NCBI RefSeq assembly: GCF_001704275.1
Contig: NZ_CP011533.1
Location: forward strand, 5,146,001-5,210,000
DNA length: 64,000 nucleotides
Reading direction: 5' to 3'
Source: Streptomyces noursei ATCC 11455
Lineage (GTDB): Bacteria; Actinomycetota; Actinomycetes; Streptomycetales; Streptomycetaceae
In this document: positions 42,734 to 53,820 of the stretch, in pieces
Position numbering within the stretch: position 1 is the first letter of the stretch
Layout: the number at the start of each line of letters is the position of its first letter
The notes under the pieces: model-generated
Databases searched by the model: none
What the model was told of the DNA's origin: nothing
Seen by the model: the letters and a program-made list of their open reading frames with translations, nothing else
Translations under genes and position numbers: made by a program

Positions 42734-45309
42734 CCGTACTGCAGTCGAACAGCGGCTCCACCGCGGGCCGACGCCCCGACGGGGGCGGTGCGGCGGCGGT
42801 GCCGCCGGAGGACCTCGTCACCCTGACGATCGACGGCATCGAGATCTCCGTCCCCAAGGGGACGCTGGTCATCCGGGCCGCCGAACTCCTCGGCATCGAG
42901 ATCCCGCGCTTCTGCGACCACCCGCTGCTGGACCCGGCGGGCGCCTGCCGGCAGTGCATCGTCGAGGTCGAGGGCCAGCGCAAGCCGATGGCCTCCTGCA
43001 CCATCACCTGCACCGACGGGATGGTGGTCCGCACCCAGCTGACCTCCCCGGTGGCCGAGAAGGCGCAGCGCGGCGTGATGGAGCTGCTGCTGATCAACCA
43101 CCCGCTGGACTGCCCGATCTGCGACAAGGGCGGCGAGTGCCCGCTGCAGAACCAGGCGATGCAGGTCGGCGACCCCGACACCCGCTTCGAGGGCAGGAAG
43201 CGCACCTACGAGAAGCCGGTGCCGATCTCCACACAGGTGCTGCTGGACCGCGAGCGGTGCGTGCTGTGCGCGCGGTGCACCCGCTTCAGCAACCAGATCG
43301 CCGGCGACCCGATGATCGAGCTGATCGAGCGCGGCGCCCTCCAGCAGGTCGGCACCGGTGAGGGCGACCCCTTCGAGTCGTACTTCTCCGGGAACACCAT
43401 CCAGATCTGCCCGGTGGGCGCGCTCACCTCGGCCGCGTACCGCTTCCGCTCCCGCCCCTTCGACCTGGTCTCCTCCCCGTCGGTGTGCGAGCACTGCGCG
43501 GGCGGCTGCGCGACCCGCACCGACCACCGCCGGGGCCGGGTCCTGCGGCGGCTGGCGGCGAACGACCCCGAGGTCAACGAGGAGTGGATCTGCGACAAGG
43601 GGCGGTTCGCCTTCCGGTACGCGCAGGCCCGGGACCGGCTGGAGCACCCGCTGGTGCGCGACGCCGAGTCCGGTGAACTGGAGCCGGCGAGCTGGCCGGC
43701 GGCGCTGGAGGCCGCGGCCCGCGGCCTGGCCGCCGCCCGAGGCCGCGCCGGCGTCCTGACCGGCGGCCGGCTGACCGTCGAGGACGCCTACGCCTACGCC
43801 AAGTTCGCCCGGGTCGCGCTGCACACCAACGACATCGACTTCCGGGCCCGGCCGCACAGCGCCGAGGAGGCCGACTTCCTCGCCGCCCACGTCGCCGGCC
43901 GCGGCCGGGACCTCGACGGCGGGGGCGTCACGTACACCGCGCTGGAGCAGGCGCCGGCCGTCCTGTTGGCCGGGATCGAGGCGGAGGAGGAGGCGCCCGG
44001 CGTCTTCCTGCGGCTGCGCAAGGCGCACCGCACGCACGGCCAGCGCACCTGGGGGCTGGCCAGCCATGCCACCCGCGGGCTGATCAAGGCCGGCGGGAAG
44101 CTGCTCCCGGCGGCGCCCGGCACCGAGACCGAATGGCTGGACGCGCTCGCGGGCGGCGTCGGCCTGGACGGCGAGGGGCGGGCCGCGGCCGAGGCGCTGC
44201 GCGCGGACGGCGCGGTGATCCTCGTCGGCGAGCGGCTGGCGACGGTGCCCGGGGCGCTGACCGCCGCGCTGCGCACCGCCACCGCCACCGGCGCGCACCT
44301 GGTGTGGATGCCGCGCCGGGCGGGCGAGCGCGGTGCCGTCGAGGCCGGGGCGCTGCCCGGGCTGCTGCCCGGCGGCCGGCCGGCCACCGACCCGGTGGCC
44401 CGGGACGAGGTCGCCGCCGCCTGGGGCGTGGCCACGCTGCCGCACCGGCACGGGCGGGACACCGGTCAGATCGTCGAGGCCGCGGCCACCGGCGAGCTGG
44501 CCGCCCTGCTGGTGGCGGGCGTGGAGGTGGCCGATCTGCCCGATCCGGCGCGCGCGCTGGCCGCGCTGGACGAGGTCGGCTTCCTGGTCAGCCTGGAGCT
44601 GCGGCCCTCGCAGGTCACCGCGCGGGCGGACGTGGTCCTGCCGGTGGCCGCGGTGGTCGAGAAGGCCGGCACCTTCCTCAACTGGGAGGGCCGGGCCCGG
44701 TCGTTCGAGGCCGCGCTCAAGCCGGACCAGATGACCCGCCGGCAGCTTCTGCCGGACGCCCGGGTCCTGCAGATGCTCGCCGACGCGATGGCGGGGGTCG
44801 AGGGCGGGCCCGCCGCGGGCGCCCTGGACCTGCCGGACGTGCACGCCGTGCGCCGGGAGCTGGACCGGCTCGGTGGTTGGCGCGGCCCGTACGCCGCCGA
44901 ACCGCGGGAGACGGGCCGGCCGCTGCCCCGCCCGGGCACCGGCGAGGCCGTACTGGCCGGGCACCGGCTGCTGTTGGACCAGGGGCTGCTCCAGGAGGGC
45001 GACGAGGCGCTGGCCGGCACCCGGCACGCCGCGGTCGCCCGCCTGTCGCCGGCCACCGCCCGGGAGACCGGCGTCGCGGACGGGGACCTCCTGGAGGTCA
45101 CCGGCCCGGCCGGCTCCGTCCGACTGCCGCTCCAGATCACGCAGATGCCCGACCGGGTGGTGTGGCTGCCGCTGAATTCCGTGGGGGGTGGCGTCGCCGC
45201 CGACACCGGGGCGCACCCCGGTGAGCTGGTGAAGGTCGCCGCCTCCCGCACGCTCGGCTCCGCTCGCGCATCCGGTACGCCGGTGCCGGCCAAGGAGGTG
45301 GACGCATGA
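42730..45309 (+). CDS. nuoG: NADH-quinone oxidoreductase subunit G
   Basis: This 859-residue subunit has an N-terminal ferredoxin domain with [2Fe-2S] ligands in [22 protein letters not shown] (in part) near 61-80, then [15 protein letters not shown] and [17 protein letters not shown] for the 4Fe-4S clusters. [22 protein letters not shown] near 250 fits the extra N7-type cluster of some bacteria. A molybdopterin-oxidoreductase-like domain without cofactor follows, and the C-terminus has a degenerate MopB-like barrel. It is larger than the minimal form and Ala-rich in the middle. Confidence 0.94.
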   Translation: MTVLQSNSGSTAGRRPDGGGAAAVPPEDLVTLTIDGIEISVPKGTLVIRAAELLGIEIPRFCDHPLLDPAGACRQCIVEVEGQRKPMASCTITCTDGMVVRTQLTSPVAEKAQRGVMELLLINHPLDCPICDKGGECPLQNQAMQVGDPDTRFEGRKRTYEKPVPISTQVLLDRERCVLCARCTRFSNQIAGDPMIELIERGALQQVGTGEGDPFESYFSGNTIQICPVGALTSAAYRFRSRPFDLVSSPSVCEHCAGGCATRTDHRRGRVLRRLAANDPEVNEEWICDKGRFAFRYAQARDRLEHPLVRDAESGELEPASWPAALEAAARGLAAARGRAGVLTGGRLTVEDAYAYAKFARVALHTNDIDFRARPHSAEEADFLAAHVAGRGRDLDGGGVTYTALEQAPAVLLAGIEAEEEAPGVFLRLRKAHRTHGQRTWGLASHATRGLIKAGGKLLPAAPGTETEWLDALAGGVGLDGEGRAAAEALRADGAVILVGERLATVPGALTAALRTATATGAHLVWMPRRAGERGAVEAGALPGLLPGGRPATDPVARDEVAAAWGVATLPHRHGRDTGQIVEAAATGELAALLVAGVEVADLPDPARALAALDEVGFLVSLELRPSQVTARADVVLPVAAVVEKAGTFLNWEGRARSFEAALKPDQMTRRQLLPDARVLQMLADAMAGVEGGPAAGALDLPDVHAVRRELDRLGGWRGPYAAEPRETGRPLPRPGTGEAVLAGHRLLLDQGLLQEGDEALAGTRHAAVARLSPATARETGVADGDLLEVTGPAGSVRLPLQITQMPDRVVWLPLNSVGGGVAADTGAHPGELVKVAASRTLGSARASGTPVPAKEVDA

Positions 45310-46694
45310 TGCACCATCCCGGTTTTCCGGTGGCCGCGCTGGCCGCCCAGGAGGACCTGTCGATGTTCGGGCGCGACCCGTGGTGGCTGGTCGTCATCAA
45401 GGCGGTGTTCTGCTTCGCGTTCCTGATGCTGACGGTGCTGTTCTCCATCGTCTGGGAGCGCAAGGTCGTCGCCTGGATGCAGCTGCGGATCGGGCCCAAC
45501 CGGCACGGGCCCTGGGGGATGCTCCAGTCCCTGGCCGACGGCGTCAAGCTGATGCTGAAGGAGGACCTGGTCGTCCGGGGCGCCGACAAGGCGGTGTACA
45601 TCCTCGCGCCGATCGTGGCGGCGATCCCGGCGTTCATGGCGATCGCGGTGATCCCCTTCGGCCCGGCGGACAACGAGATCTCGATCTTCGGCCACCGCAC
45701 CCCGATGCAGCTCACCGACCTCCCGATCGGCGTCCTCTACATCCTGGCCACGGCCTCGGTCGGCATCTACGGCATCGTGCTGGCGGGTTGGTCGTCCGGT
45801 TCGACGTACCCGCTGCTGGGCGGTCTGCGGTCGTGCGCGCAGATGATCTCCTACGAGATCGCGATGGGCGCGGCGTTCGCTTCGGTCTTCCTCTACTCCG
45901 GGTCGATGTCGACGTCGACCATCGTGGAGTCGCAGGCGAACAAGTGGTACGTGCTGCTGCTGCCGGTGTCGTTCCTCATCTACATCGTGACGATGGTGGG
46001 GGAGACCAACCGCGCGCCGTTCGACATGCCGGAGTCCGAGGGCGACCTCGTGGGCGGCTTCAACACCGAGTACTCGTCCATCAAGTTCGCGATGTTCATG
46101 CTCGCCGAGTACGTCAACATGGTCACCGTCTCGTCGGTCGCGGTCACCCTCTTCCTCGGCGGCTGGCGGGCGCCGTGGCCGATCTCGACGTTCTGGGAGG
46201 GCGCGAACCACGGCTGGTGGCCGATGCTCTGGTTCGTCCTCAAGGTGCAGCTGCTGCTGTTCTTCTTCATCTGGCTGCGCGGCACCCTGCCCCGGGTCCG
46301 CTACGACCAACTGATGCGGCTGGGCTGGAAGGTCCTCATCCCGGTGTCGATGGTGTGGCTGCTGCTCGTCGCCACCGTCCGGGCGCTGAAGAACGAGGGC
46401 TTCGACTTCTCCCAGATCGTGCTGTACGTGGGCGGCGGTGCGGTGGCGCTGCTGCTGATCTCGCTGGTCGTGGACTTCTTCCGGCGCGTCGAGCCGGAGG
46501 GTGAGACCGACGGCGACACCTCCTTCGACCCGATGGCCGGTGGCTTCCCGGTGCCACCGCTGCCCGGGCAGAGCCTGCCGCCGGTGCCGCACCGGCGTCC
46601 GCGCCGGGGAGAAGGAGAGTTGATTGTCAGTGGCCGGGTGGACACTGTGAGTGATGGTGATGAGAGCGACGGAAAGGGGGGCGACGGTGCCTGA
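45306..46694 (+). CDS. nuoH: NADH-quinone oxidoreductase subunit H
   Basis: NuoH is the membrane subunit that forms the lower part of the quinone chamber. The 462-residue protein has about eight to nine helices and the conserved loops [25 protein letters not shown] (in part, near 42-66) and [26 protein letters not shown] near 230-255. The C-terminal tail of about 70 residues is Pro/Gly-rich and longer than in E. coli. The 3' end overlaps the nuoI start by 8 bases. Confidence 0.95.
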   Translation: MMHHPGFPVAALAAQEDLSMFGRDPWWLVVIKAVFCFAFLMLTVLFSIVWERKVVAWMQLRIGPNRHGPWGMLQSLADGVKLMLKEDLVVRGADKAVYILAPIVAAIPAFMAIAVIPFGPADNEISIFGHRTPMQLTDLPIGVLYILATASVGIYGIVLAGWSSGSTYPLLGGLRSCAQMISYEIAMGAAFASVFLYSGSMSTSTIVESQANKWYVLLLPVSFLIYIVTMVGETNRAPFDMPESEGDLVGGFNTEYSSIKFAMFMLAEYVNMVTVSSVAVTLFLGGWRAPWPISTFWEGANHGWWPMLWFVLKVQLLLFFFIWLRGTLPRVRYDQLMRLGWKVLIPVSMVWLLLVATVRALKNEGFDFSQIVLYVGGGAVALLLISLVVDFFRRVEPEGETDGDTSFDPMAGGFPVPPLPGQSLPPVPHRRPRRGEGELIVSGRVDTVSDGDESDGKGGDGA

Positions 46695-47304
46695 GTTCCA
46701 GAACCCGGTGGCCGGCTTCGGCGTGACCTTCAAGGCCATGTTCAAGAAGCGGCTGACCGAGCAGTACCCCGAGGAGAAGAAGCCGACGGCGCCGCGTTTC
46801 CACGGCCGGCACCAACTCAACCGACATCCGGACGGTTTGGAGAAGTGCATCGGCTGCGAGCTGTGCGCCTGGGCCTGCCCGGCGGACGCGATCTATGTCG
46901 AGGGTGCGGACAACACCGACGAGGAGCGCTACTCCCCGGGTGAGCGGTACGGCGCCGTCTACCAGATCAACTACCTCCGCTGCATCCTGTGCGGCCTGTG
47001 CGTGGAGGCGTGCCCGACCCGCGCGCTCACCATGACCAACGAGTACGAACTCGCCGACCGCTCCCGCGCCTCGCTCATCTACACCAAGGAAGAGTTGCTG
47101 GTGGGCCTGTCGGAGGGGATGGTCGACTCGCCGCACGCGATCCATCCGGGCATGACGGAACGGGACTACTACAACGGGCTGGTGACGGAGGCCGCGCCGG
47201 GCACGGTCCGGCAGGTCGCGGTCTCCCAGGGCGAACGGCCCGAGGACGCGGCGGTCGAGCGCTCCGAGAAGCAGGACGCCCCGGGCGAGGAGGCGCACGC
47301 ATGA
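46687..47304 (+). CDS. nuoI: NADH-quinone oxidoreductase subunit I (2x[4Fe-4S])
   Basis: NuoI holds clusters N6a and N6b. The 205-residue protein has two ferredoxin motifs, [12 protein letters not shown] near 56-67 and [12 protein letters not shown] near 101-112. The start is set at GTG 46687, after AAAGGGGGG, giving [15 protein letters not shown]; an upstream ATG at 46651 is in frame but adds residues inside the nuoH end. The C-terminus is a polar tail. The end overlaps the nuoJ ATG by four bases. Confidence 0.94.
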   Translation: MPEFQNPVAGFGVTFKAMFKKRLTEQYPEEKKPTAPRFHGRHQLNRHPDGLEKCIGCELCAWACPADAIYVEGADNTDEERYSPGERYGAVYQINYLRCILCGLCVEACPTRALTMTNEYELADRSRASLIYTKEELLVGLSEGMVDSPHAIHPGMTERDYYNGLVTEAAPGTVRQVAVSQGERPEDAAVERSEKQDAPGEEAHA

Positions 47305-48152
47305 CGGGCCTGGCCGCCGCGGCCTCCTCGGGGGAGGCCGTGCAGTTCTGGATCCTGGGCATCGTCGCCGTGGCCGGCGCGCTGTGCACGATCATGATGA
47401 GGCGGGCCGTGCACAGCGCCCTCTCGCTCGCCGGGACCATGATCGTCCTGGCGGTCTTCTATCTGGCCAACGGCGCGTACTTCCTCGGCGTCGTGCAGGT
47501 CGTGGTCTACACCGGCGCGATCATGATGCTGTTCCTGTTCGTCGTGATGCTGGTCGGCGTCACCGCCGCGGACTCCCTCAAGGAGACGCTCAAGGGCCAG
47601 CGTTGGCTCGCCGCCGGGCTGGGCGTCGGCTTCGGCATCCTGCTGATCGCCGGGATCGGCAACGCCGCGCTCAAGGAGTTCAACGGCCTGGGCGACGCCA
47701 ACGCCGGCGGCAACGTGCAGGGCCTGGCCGCCCTCATCTTCACCAAGTACGTCTTCGCCTTCGAGATCACCGGTGCGCTGCTGATCACCGCGGTGGTCGG
47801 CGCGATGGTGCTCACCCACCGGGAGCGCACCGCACGCGCCCGGACCCAGCGGGAGCGCTCCGAGGCCCGGATCCGCGAGGGCAAGCAAGTGACGCCGCTC
47901 CCCGCCCCGGGCGTCTATGCCCGGCACAACGCGGTCGACATCCCCGGTCTGCTGCCGGACGGCACCCCCTCCGAGCTGACGGTCAGTCCGACGCTGCGCG
48001 AGCGCGGCCAGGTCCGGGACGTCTCCGGCCAGTCGCTGGCCGAGCTCAAGGCGCTGGAGCAGCGGTCCGAGGAGTGGCTGGGGCGGGAGTCCGGCCGCCC
48101 GGACAAGAAGCGACCCGGCCCCGCGGCACCGAAGGAGGAGGCGCAGAAGTGA
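47301..48152 (+). CDS. nuoJ: NADH-quinone oxidoreductase subunit J
   Basis: This membrane subunit has 283 residues. The first 170 make the five-helix core with [23 protein letters not shown] near 64-86, the conserved helix 3 that includes a pi-bulge. A hydrophilic C-terminal extension of about 110 residues (Arg/Glu-rich, then [20 protein letters not shown]) goes beyond the E. coli protein and is typical of actinobacteria. Coupled to nuoI and nuoK by four-base overlaps. Confidence 0.94.
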   Translation: MTGLAAAASSGEAVQFWILGIVAVAGALCTIMMRRAVHSALSLAGTMIVLAVFYLANGAYFLGVVQVVVYTGAIMMLFLFVVMLVGVTAADSLKETLKGQRWLAAGLGVGFGILLIAGIGNAALKEFNGLGDANAGGNVQGLAALIFTKYVFAFEITGALLITAVVGAMVLTHRERTARARTQRERSEARIREGKQVTPLPAPGVYARHNAVDIPGLLPDGTPSELTVSPTLRERGQVRDVSGQSLAELKALEQRSEEWLGRESGRPDKKRPGPAAPKEEAQK

Positions 48153-48448
48153 ACCCGGTCTACTACCTCTACCTCGCCGCCCTGCTGTTCACCATCGGCG
48201 CGGCCGGCGTCCTGATCAGGCGGAACGCCATCGTGGTGTTCATGTGCATCGAGCTGATGCTGAACGCCTGCAACCTCGCCTTTGTCACCTTCTCGCGGAT
48301 GCACGGGAATCTGGACGGCCAGATCATCGCCTTCTTCACGATGGTCGTCGCCGCGGCGGAGGTCGTGGTCGGCCTGGCCATCATCGTGTCGATCTTCCGC
48401 ACCCGTCATTCGGCCTCGGTCGACGACGCCAGCCTGATGAAGCTGTAA
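48149..48448 (+). CDS. nuoK: NADH-quinone oxidoreductase subunit K
   Basis: NuoK is an Mrp-related proton channel subunit. The 99-residue protein has three helices, with the conserved membrane glutamates in [15 protein letters not shown] near 31-45 and [13 protein letters not shown] near 69-81. GTG start in a GTGA overlap with nuoJ. The nuoL start follows 13 bases after the stop. Confidence 0.95.
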   Translation: MNPVYYLYLAALLFTIGAAGVLIRRNAIVVFMCIELMLNACNLAFVTFSRMHGNLDGQIIAFFTMVVAAAEVVVGLAIIVSIFRTRHSASVDDASLMKL

Positions 48449-48461
48449 GGGGTCGCACAAA

Positions 48462-50345
48462 GTGGAGAACTTGATCGCGCTGCTTGTCGCGGCACCGCTG
48501 GTCGGTGCGGCCCTGCTGTTGTGCGGCGGCAAACGCCTGGACCGCACCGGCCACTGGATCGGCTCGCTCCTGGCGGTGGCCTCGTTCGCCGTCGCGGTGG
48601 TGCTCTTCGCCGACATGCTCGGCCAGGGCGCCGAGCACCGGGCGCTGCACCAGCACCTGTTCAGCTGGATCCCGGTCGGCGGATTCCGGGCCGACATCGC
48701 CTTCCAGCTCGACCAGTTGTCGATGACCTTCGTCCTGCTGATCACGGGTGTCGGCTCGCTGATCCACATCTACTCGATCGGCTACATGGAGCACGACGAG
48801 CGGCGCCGCCGCTTCTTCGGCTACCTCAACCTCTTCCTGGCGGCGATGCTGCTGCTCGTCCTCGCCGACAACTACCTCCTGCTGTACGTCGGTTGGGAGG
48901 GCGTGGGCCTGGCGTCGTACCTGCTCATCGGGTTCTGGCAGCACAAGCCCAGTGCGGCGACCGCCGCGAAGAAGGCGTTCCTGGTCAACCGCGTCGGCGA
49001 CATGGGCCTGTCCATCGCGATCATGCTGATGTTCACGACGTTCGGCACGTTCGCCTTCGGGCCGGTGTTCGCCGCCGCCGGTGACGCCTCCGAGGGCAGG
49101 CTGACCGCCATCGGGCTGGTGCTGCTGCTGGCCGCCTGCGGCAAGTCGGCGCAGGTGCCGCTGCAGTCCTGGCTGGGCGACGCGATGGAGGGCCCGACCC
49201 CGGTGTCGGCGCTGATCCACGCCGCCACGATGGTCACCGCCGGGGTGTACCTGATCACCCGCTCCGGGGTGATCTTCAACCTCGCGCCGGACGCGCAGAC
49301 CGCCGTGGTCGTGGTCGGCGCGGTCACCCTGCTGTTCGGTGCGATCGTCGGTTGCGCCAAGGACGACATCAAGAAGGCGCTGGCCGGTTCGACGATGTCG
49401 CAGATCGGCTACATGGTCCTGGCCGCCGGCCTGGGCCCGATCGGCTACGCCTTCGCGATCATGCACCTGGTCACCCACGGCTTCTTCAAGGCGGGGCTCT
49501 TCCTCGGCGCCGGTTCCGTGATGCACGGGATGAACGACGAGGTGGACATGCGCCGTTACGGCGGGCTGCGCCGGTACATGCCGGTCACCTTCGTCACCTT
49601 CGGGCTCGGCTATCTGGCCATCATCGGCTTCCCCGGGCTGTCCGGCTTCTTCTCCAAGGACAAGATCATCGAGGCGGCGTTCGCCCGCGGCGGCACCGAG
49701 GGCTGGATCCTCGGCGGCGCGGCCCTCCTGGGCGCCGCGATCACCGCGTTCTACATGACGCGGGTGATGCTGATGACCTTCTTCGGCGAGAAGCGGTGGG
49801 ACCCGGAGGAGTTCCACCCGCACGAGTCGCCGAAGGTGATGACGGTCCCGATGATCGTGCTGGCGGTCGGATCGGTCTTCGCGGGCGGGCTGTTCAGCGT
49901 GGGCGACGCCTTCGTCCGCTGGCTGGAGCCGGTCACCTCCTTCGCGCACGGCCGCTCCCCGGTGAGCGCCGGCGTGGTCACCGCCGCCACGATGGTGGTG
50001 CTGGTGATCGGCGTCGGCATCGCCTGGCTGATGTACGGCCGCAAGGAGGTGCCGGCCACCGCCCCGCGCGGTTCGCTGCTGACCCGGGCGGCCCGCCGCG
50101 ATCTGCTGCAGGACGACTTCAACCACGTCGTGCTGGTGCGCGGCGGCGAGCACCTGACCCGCACGCTGGTCTATCTCGACCACTCCCTGGTGGACGGCGC
50201 GGTCAACGGCACGGCGGCCGCGATGGGCGGACTCTCCCGCCGGCTGCGCCAGTTGCAGACCGGCTTCGTCCGCTCGTACGCGGTCCAGATGCTGGGCGGG
50301 GCCGCCGTTCTCGTCGCCGCGACCCTGCTGATGAGGGGTGTCTGA
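48462..50345 (+). CDS. nuoL: NADH-quinone oxidoreductase subunit L (proton pump)
   Basis: This antiporter-like subunit has the long lateral helix. The 627-residue protein has about 14-16 helices; the glutamate of helix 5 is in [19 protein letters not shown] near 142-160, and the lysine helix includes [32 protein letters not shown] (in part, near 226-257). [19 protein letters not shown] near 342 is the conserved broken-helix region. The GTG start follows GGGGTCG. nuoM begins three bases after its stop. Confidence 0.95.
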   Translation: MENLIALLVAAPLVGAALLLCGGKRLDRTGHWIGSLLAVASFAVAVVLFADMLGQGAEHRALHQHLFSWIPVGGFRADIAFQLDQLSMTFVLLITGVGSLIHIYSIGYMEHDERRRRFFGYLNLFLAAMLLLVLADNYLLLYVGWEGVGLASYLLIGFWQHKPSAATAAKKAFLVNRVGDMGLSIAIMLMFTTFGTFAFGPVFAAAGDASEGRLTAIGLVLLLAACGKSAQVPLQSWLGDAMEGPTPVSALIHAATMVTAGVYLITRSGVIFNLAPDAQTAVVVVGAVTLLFGAIVGCAKDDIKKALAGSTMSQIGYMVLAAGLGPIGYAFAIMHLVTHGFFKAGLFLGAGSVMHGMNDEVDMRRYGGLRRYMPVTFVTFGLGYLAIIGFPGLSGFFSKDKIIEAAFARGGTEGWILGGAALLGAAITAFYMTRVMLMTFFGEKRWDPEEFHPHESPKVMTVPMIVLAVGSVFAGGLFSVGDAFVRWLEPVTSFAHGRSPVSAGVVTAATMVVLVIGVGIAWLMYGRKEVPATAPRGSLLTRAARRDLLQDDFNHVVLVRGGEHLTRTLVYLDHSLVDGAVNGTAAAMGGLSRRLRQLQTGFVRSYAVQMLGGAAVLVAATLLMRGV

Positions 50346-50348
50346 GCC

Positions 50349-52088
50349 ATGTCGTTTCCCCTGCTGACGGCGACCGCCGTGGTACCGGCGATCGGTGCGA
50401 TCGCCACCGCCGCGGTGCCCGCCGCCAAGCGCACCGCCGCCAAGTGGCTGGCGCTGCTGTTCTCGCTGGCCACCCTGGCGCTGGCGGCCGTGATCGCGGT
50501 GCGCTTCGACCCCGGTGCCAAGGGCCCGTTCCAGCTCACCGAATCCCACGCCTGGATCCGGGACTTCGGGGTCCGCTACGACCTCGGGGTGGACGGCATC
50601 GCGGTCGCGCTGATCGCCCTGACCGCGCTGCTGATCCCGTTCGTCATCCTGGCGGGCTGGCACGACGCCGATCCGCTGGCTGCATCCGACAGTGGCTCCG
50701 CCACGGGCGCATCCGAGAGCGGCTCCGCCACGGGCGCATCCGAGAGCGGCTCCGCCACGGGGGAGCCCAACCGCCGCTACAGCTGGCGCCCCACGCAGGG
50801 CTTCTTCGCGCTGATCCTGGCCGTCGAGGCGATGGTGGTGCTCTCCTTCGAGGCCACCGACGTCTTCCTCTTCTACATCTTCTTCGAAGCCATGCTGATC
50901 CCGATGTACTTCCTCATCGGCGGCTTCGGGGACCGGGCCGGCGGGCGCGGCGAGCAGCAGGCCGCCACCCAGCGGTCGTACGCCGCGGTGAAGTTCCTGC
51001 TCTACAACCTCGTCGGCGGTCTGATCATGCTGGCCGCGGTGATCGGGCTGTACGCCGTCACCGCCCACCAACTGGGCGCCGGCACCTTCTCGCTCCCGCA
51101 GATCGTCCAGGCCCGGGCGTCCGGCGCGCTGACCCTCGGCACCGGCACCGAGCGGCTGCTGTTCCTCGGCTTCTTCTTCGCCTTCGCGGTGAAGGCGCCG
51201 CTGTGGCCGCTGCACACCTGGCTGCCCAACGCCATGGGCGAGGCGACCTCGCCGGTCGCGGTGCTGATCACCGCGGTGGTCGACAAGGTCGGCACCTTCG
51301 CGATGCTGCGCTTCTGCCTCCAGCTCTTCCCGGAGGCCAGCAGCTGGGCCACCCCGGTCATCCTGGTGCTGTCGCTGATCAGCATCGTCTACGGCGCGCT
51401 GCTCGCGGTCGGCCAGCGGGACATCAAGCGGCTGATCGCCTACGCCTCGATCTCCCACTTCGGCTTCATCATCCTGGGCATCTTCGCGATGACGTCCCAG
51501 GGCCAGGGCGGCGCGACGCTCTACATGGTCAACCACGGCATCTCGACCGCCGCGCTGATGCTGGTGGCCGGCTTCCTGATCAGCCGTCGCGGCTCCCGAC
51601 TGATCGCGGACTACGGCGGCGTCCAGAAGGTGGCCCCGGTCCTCGCCGGCACCTTCCTCGTCGGCGGCCTGGCCACCCTGTCGCTGCCCGGTCTGGCCCC
51701 CTTCATCAGTGAATTCCTGGTCCTGGTCGGCACGTTCAGCCGCTATCCGGTGATCGGGATCATCGCCACCCTCGGCATCGTCCTGGCCGCGCTCTACGTC
51801 CTCGTCCTCTACCAGCGGACGATGACCGGCCCGGTGGCCACCGAGGTCCGGGCGATGCCCGACCTGAAGGTGCGGGAGCTGGTGGTGGTCGCGCCGCTGA
51901 TCGCGCTGCTGCTCTTCCTCGGGGTGTACCCCAAGCCGCTCACCGACCTCGTCGACCCGGCGGTCCAGCACACCCTGTCCGTCGTGGACAAGAAGGACCC
52001 CAAGCCCACCGTGCGGGTGGACGCCGTGCCCGGCGGAGGCCGGCACGGCCGGACCGCGCAGACCCAAGACGTGGAGGCCGCGAAGTGA
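50349..52088 (+). CDS. nuoM: NADH-quinone oxidoreductase subunit M (proton pump)
   Basis: This antiporter-like subunit of 579 residues has the key glutamate in FYIFFEAMLIPMYFLIGGFG near 176-195 and the lysine segment KAPLWPLHTWLPNAMGEATSPVAVLI in part near 282-307. Between helices 3 and 4 (about residues 112-138) three copies of a 9-residue Ser/Gly/Ala-rich unit are inserted in a loop. Otherwise length and helices are normal. GTGA overlap with nuoN. Confidence 0.95.
   Translation: MSFPLLTATAVVPAIGAIATAAVPAAKRTAAKWLALLFSLATLALAAVIAVRFDPGAKGPFQLTESHAWIRDFGVRYDLGVDGIAVALIALTALLIPFVILAGWHDADPLAASDSGSATGASESGSATGASESGSATGEPNRRYSWRPTQGFFALILAVEAMVVLSFEATDVFLFYIFFEAMLIPMYFLIGGFGDRAGGRGEQQAATQRSYAAVKFLLYNLVGGLIMLAAVIGLYAVTAHQLGAGTFSLPQIVQARASGALTLGTGTERLLFLGFFFAFAVKAPLWPLHTWLPNAMGEATSPVAVLITAVVDKVGTFAMLRFCLQLFPEASSWATPVILVLSLISIVYGALLAVGQRDIKRLIAYASISHFGFIILGIFAMTSQGQGGATLYMVNHGISTAALMLVAGFLISRRGSRLIADYGGVQKVAPVLAGTFLVGGLATLSLPGLAPFISEFLVLVGTFSRYPVIGIIATLGIVLAALYVLVLYQRTMTGPVATEVRAMPDLKVRELVVVAPLIALLLFLGVYPKPLTDLVDPAVQHTLSVVDKKDPKPTVRVDAVPGGGRHGRTAQTQDVEAAK
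50682..50762 (+). repeat. 27-bp tandem repeat (3 units) inside nuoM
   Basis: Three consecutive 27-bp units run from 50682 to 50762; units 2 and 3 are identical apart from the last base, and unit 1 differs at a few positions. They encode ASDSGSATG, ASESGSATG and ASESGSATG in an extramembranous loop of NuoM. Confidence 0.93.
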
Positions 52089-53737
52089 GTTCCGTGGCAA
52101 GCGTCCACAGCCTGTGGACGGCGGCGGCCGGGGCGCCGGGCAGGATCCCGGCACCGCGGATCGAGTACGTCCAGCTGTCGCCGACGCTGATCATCCTCGG
52201 TGCCGCGATCGTCGGCGTCCTGATCGAGGCGTTCCTGCCGCGCCGCAGCCGCTACTACGCGCAGGTGCTGCTGTCCGTGGTGGCGCTGGCCGCCGCGTTC
52301 GCCGCGGTGATCGGCCTGGCGGCGGGCGGCTTCGGCTCGTCCAAGGCGCACCTCGCCGCGATGGGCGCGATCGCCGTGGACGGCCCCGCGCTGTTCCTCC
52401 AGGGCACGATCCTGCTGGTGTCGCTGATCGCGGTCTTCACCTTCGCCGAGCGGCGGCTGGACCCGGTGGCGCACGGCAAGCGGGCGGACTCCTTCGCCGC
52501 GCAGGCCGCCGCCGTCCCCGGCGGCGAGGCCGAACAGGCCGCGGTCAAGGCGGGGTTCACCACCACCGAGGTCTTCCCGGTGCTGCTCTTCGCGGTCGGC
52601 GGCATGCTGATCTTCCCGTCCGCCAACGACCTGCTGACGCTCTTCATCGCGCTGGAGGTCTTCTCCCTCCCGCTGTACATCCTGTGCGCGCTGGCCCGCC
52701 GCCAGCGGTTGCTCTCGCAGGAGTCCGCGGTGAAGTACTTCCTGCTCGGCGCCTTCTCCTCGGCCTTCCTGCTGTTCGGCGTGGCGCTGCTCTACGGCTA
52801 CGCCGGCACCGTGTCGTACGCCGGGATCGCCGAGGTGATCTCGGACGGCGCCCGGCAGGTCGATCCGGCGCTGGCCGGCACGATGGGCAACGACGCGCTG
52901 CTGCTGATCGGCGGCGCGCTGGTGCTGATGGGCCTGCTGTTCAAGGTCGGCGCGGTGCCCTTCCACATGTGGACGCCGGACGTCTACCAGGGCGCCCCGA
53001 CGCCGGTGACGGGCTTCATGGCGGCCGCCACCAAGGTCGCCGCGTTCGGTGCGCTGCTGCGGCTGCTGTACGTCGTCCTGCCCGGCATGCGCTGGGACTG
53101 GCGGCCGGTGATGTGGGGCGTGGCGATCCTGACCATGCTGGGCGGCGCGGTGCTGGCCATCACCCAGACCGACATCAAGCGGCTGCTGGCGTACTCCTCC
53201 ATCGCGCACGCCGGATTCATCCTCGCCGGTGTCATCGCCGCCAGCCAGGACGGCATCTCCTCGGTGCTCTTCTACCTGGCGGCCTACTCCTTCGTCACGC
53301 TCGGCGCGTTCGCCGTGGTGACGCTGGTGCGGGACGCCGGCGGCGAGGCCACCCACCTGTCCAAGTGGGCCGGGCTGGGGCGGCGTTCGCCCCTGGTGGC
53401 CGCGGTCTTCGCGGTGTTCCTGCTGGCCTTCGCGGGCATCCCGCTGACGTCCGGGTTCGCCGGGAAGTTCGCGGTGTTCAAGGCGGCGGCGGAGAGCGGC
53501 GCGGGCTGGCTGGTGGTGGTCGGTGTGATCTCCTCGGCGATCGCGGCGTTCTTCTACATCCGGGTGATCGTGCTGATGTTCTTCAGCGAGCCGAAGGCGG
53601 ACGGCCCGACGGTCGCGGTGCCCAGCGTCCTGACGTCCACCGCCATCGCGGTCGGCGTCGCGGCCACGCTGGTGCTGGGCCTGGCACCGCAGTACTTCCT
53701 CGATCTGGCCGGGCACGCGGGGATCTTCATCCGCTGA
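52085..53737 (+). CDS. nuoN: NADH-quinone oxidoreductase subunit N (proton pump)
   Basis: The third antiporter-like subunit has 550 residues and about 14 helices. LLTLFIALEVFSLPLYILCAL near 181-201 has the helix 5 glutamate; KVGAVPFHMWTPDVYQGAPTPVTGFMAAATK near 287-317 has the lysine region. An insertion of about 40 polar residues (RADSFAAQAAAVPGGEAEQAAVKAG) lies after helix 4. It is the last gene of nuoA-N; a strong hairpin terminator follows the stop. Confidence 0.95.
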   Translation: MSSVASVHSLWTAAAGAPGRIPAPRIEYVQLSPTLIILGAAIVGVLIEAFLPRRSRYYAQVLLSVVALAAAFAAVIGLAAGGFGSSKAHLAAMGAIAVDGPALFLQGTILLVSLIAVFTFAERRLDPVAHGKRADSFAAQAAAVPGGEAEQAAVKAGFTTTEVFPVLLFAVGGMLIFPSANDLLTLFIALEVFSLPLYILCALARRQRLLSQESAVKYFLLGAFSSAFLLFGVALLYGYAGTVSYAGIAEVISDGARQVDPALAGTMGNDALLLIGGALVLMGLLFKVGAVPFHMWTPDVYQGAPTPVTGFMAAATKVAAFGALLRLLYVVLPGMRWDWRPVMWGVAILTMLGGAVLAITQTDIKRLLAYSSIAHAGFILAGVIAASQDGISSVLFYLAAYSFVTLGAFAVVTLVRDAGGEATHLSKWAGLGRRSPLVAAVFAVFLLAFAGIPLTSGFAGKFAVFKAAAESGAGWLVVVGVISSAIAAFFYIRVIVLMFFSEPKADGPTVAVPSVLTSTAIAVGVAATLVLGLAPQYFLDLAGHAGIFIR

Positions 53738-53753
53738 CCCGCCCGTCGCGCGA

Positions 53754-53793
53754 CCGCCGCCCGGTGCCCCCGAGAGGGGGAGCCGGGCGGCGG
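53754..53793. terminator. Bidirectional terminator of nuo operon
   Basis: An 11-bp stem (53754-53764 with 53783-53793) and an inner CCCCC/GGGGG stem are separated by a 2x2 internal loop. It lies 16 bases past nuoN and also ends the convergent lipoprotein gene. Confidence 0.82.
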
Positions 53794-53820
53794 CCGTTGT
53801 GCGGGAGGACGGGGGAGCGG

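Noticed and set aside
48381..52154. Minus-strand open frame of 1257 codons
   Set aside because: It covers nuoL and nuoM on the other strand; no signature, and His/Asp/Arg repetition typical of antisense reading.
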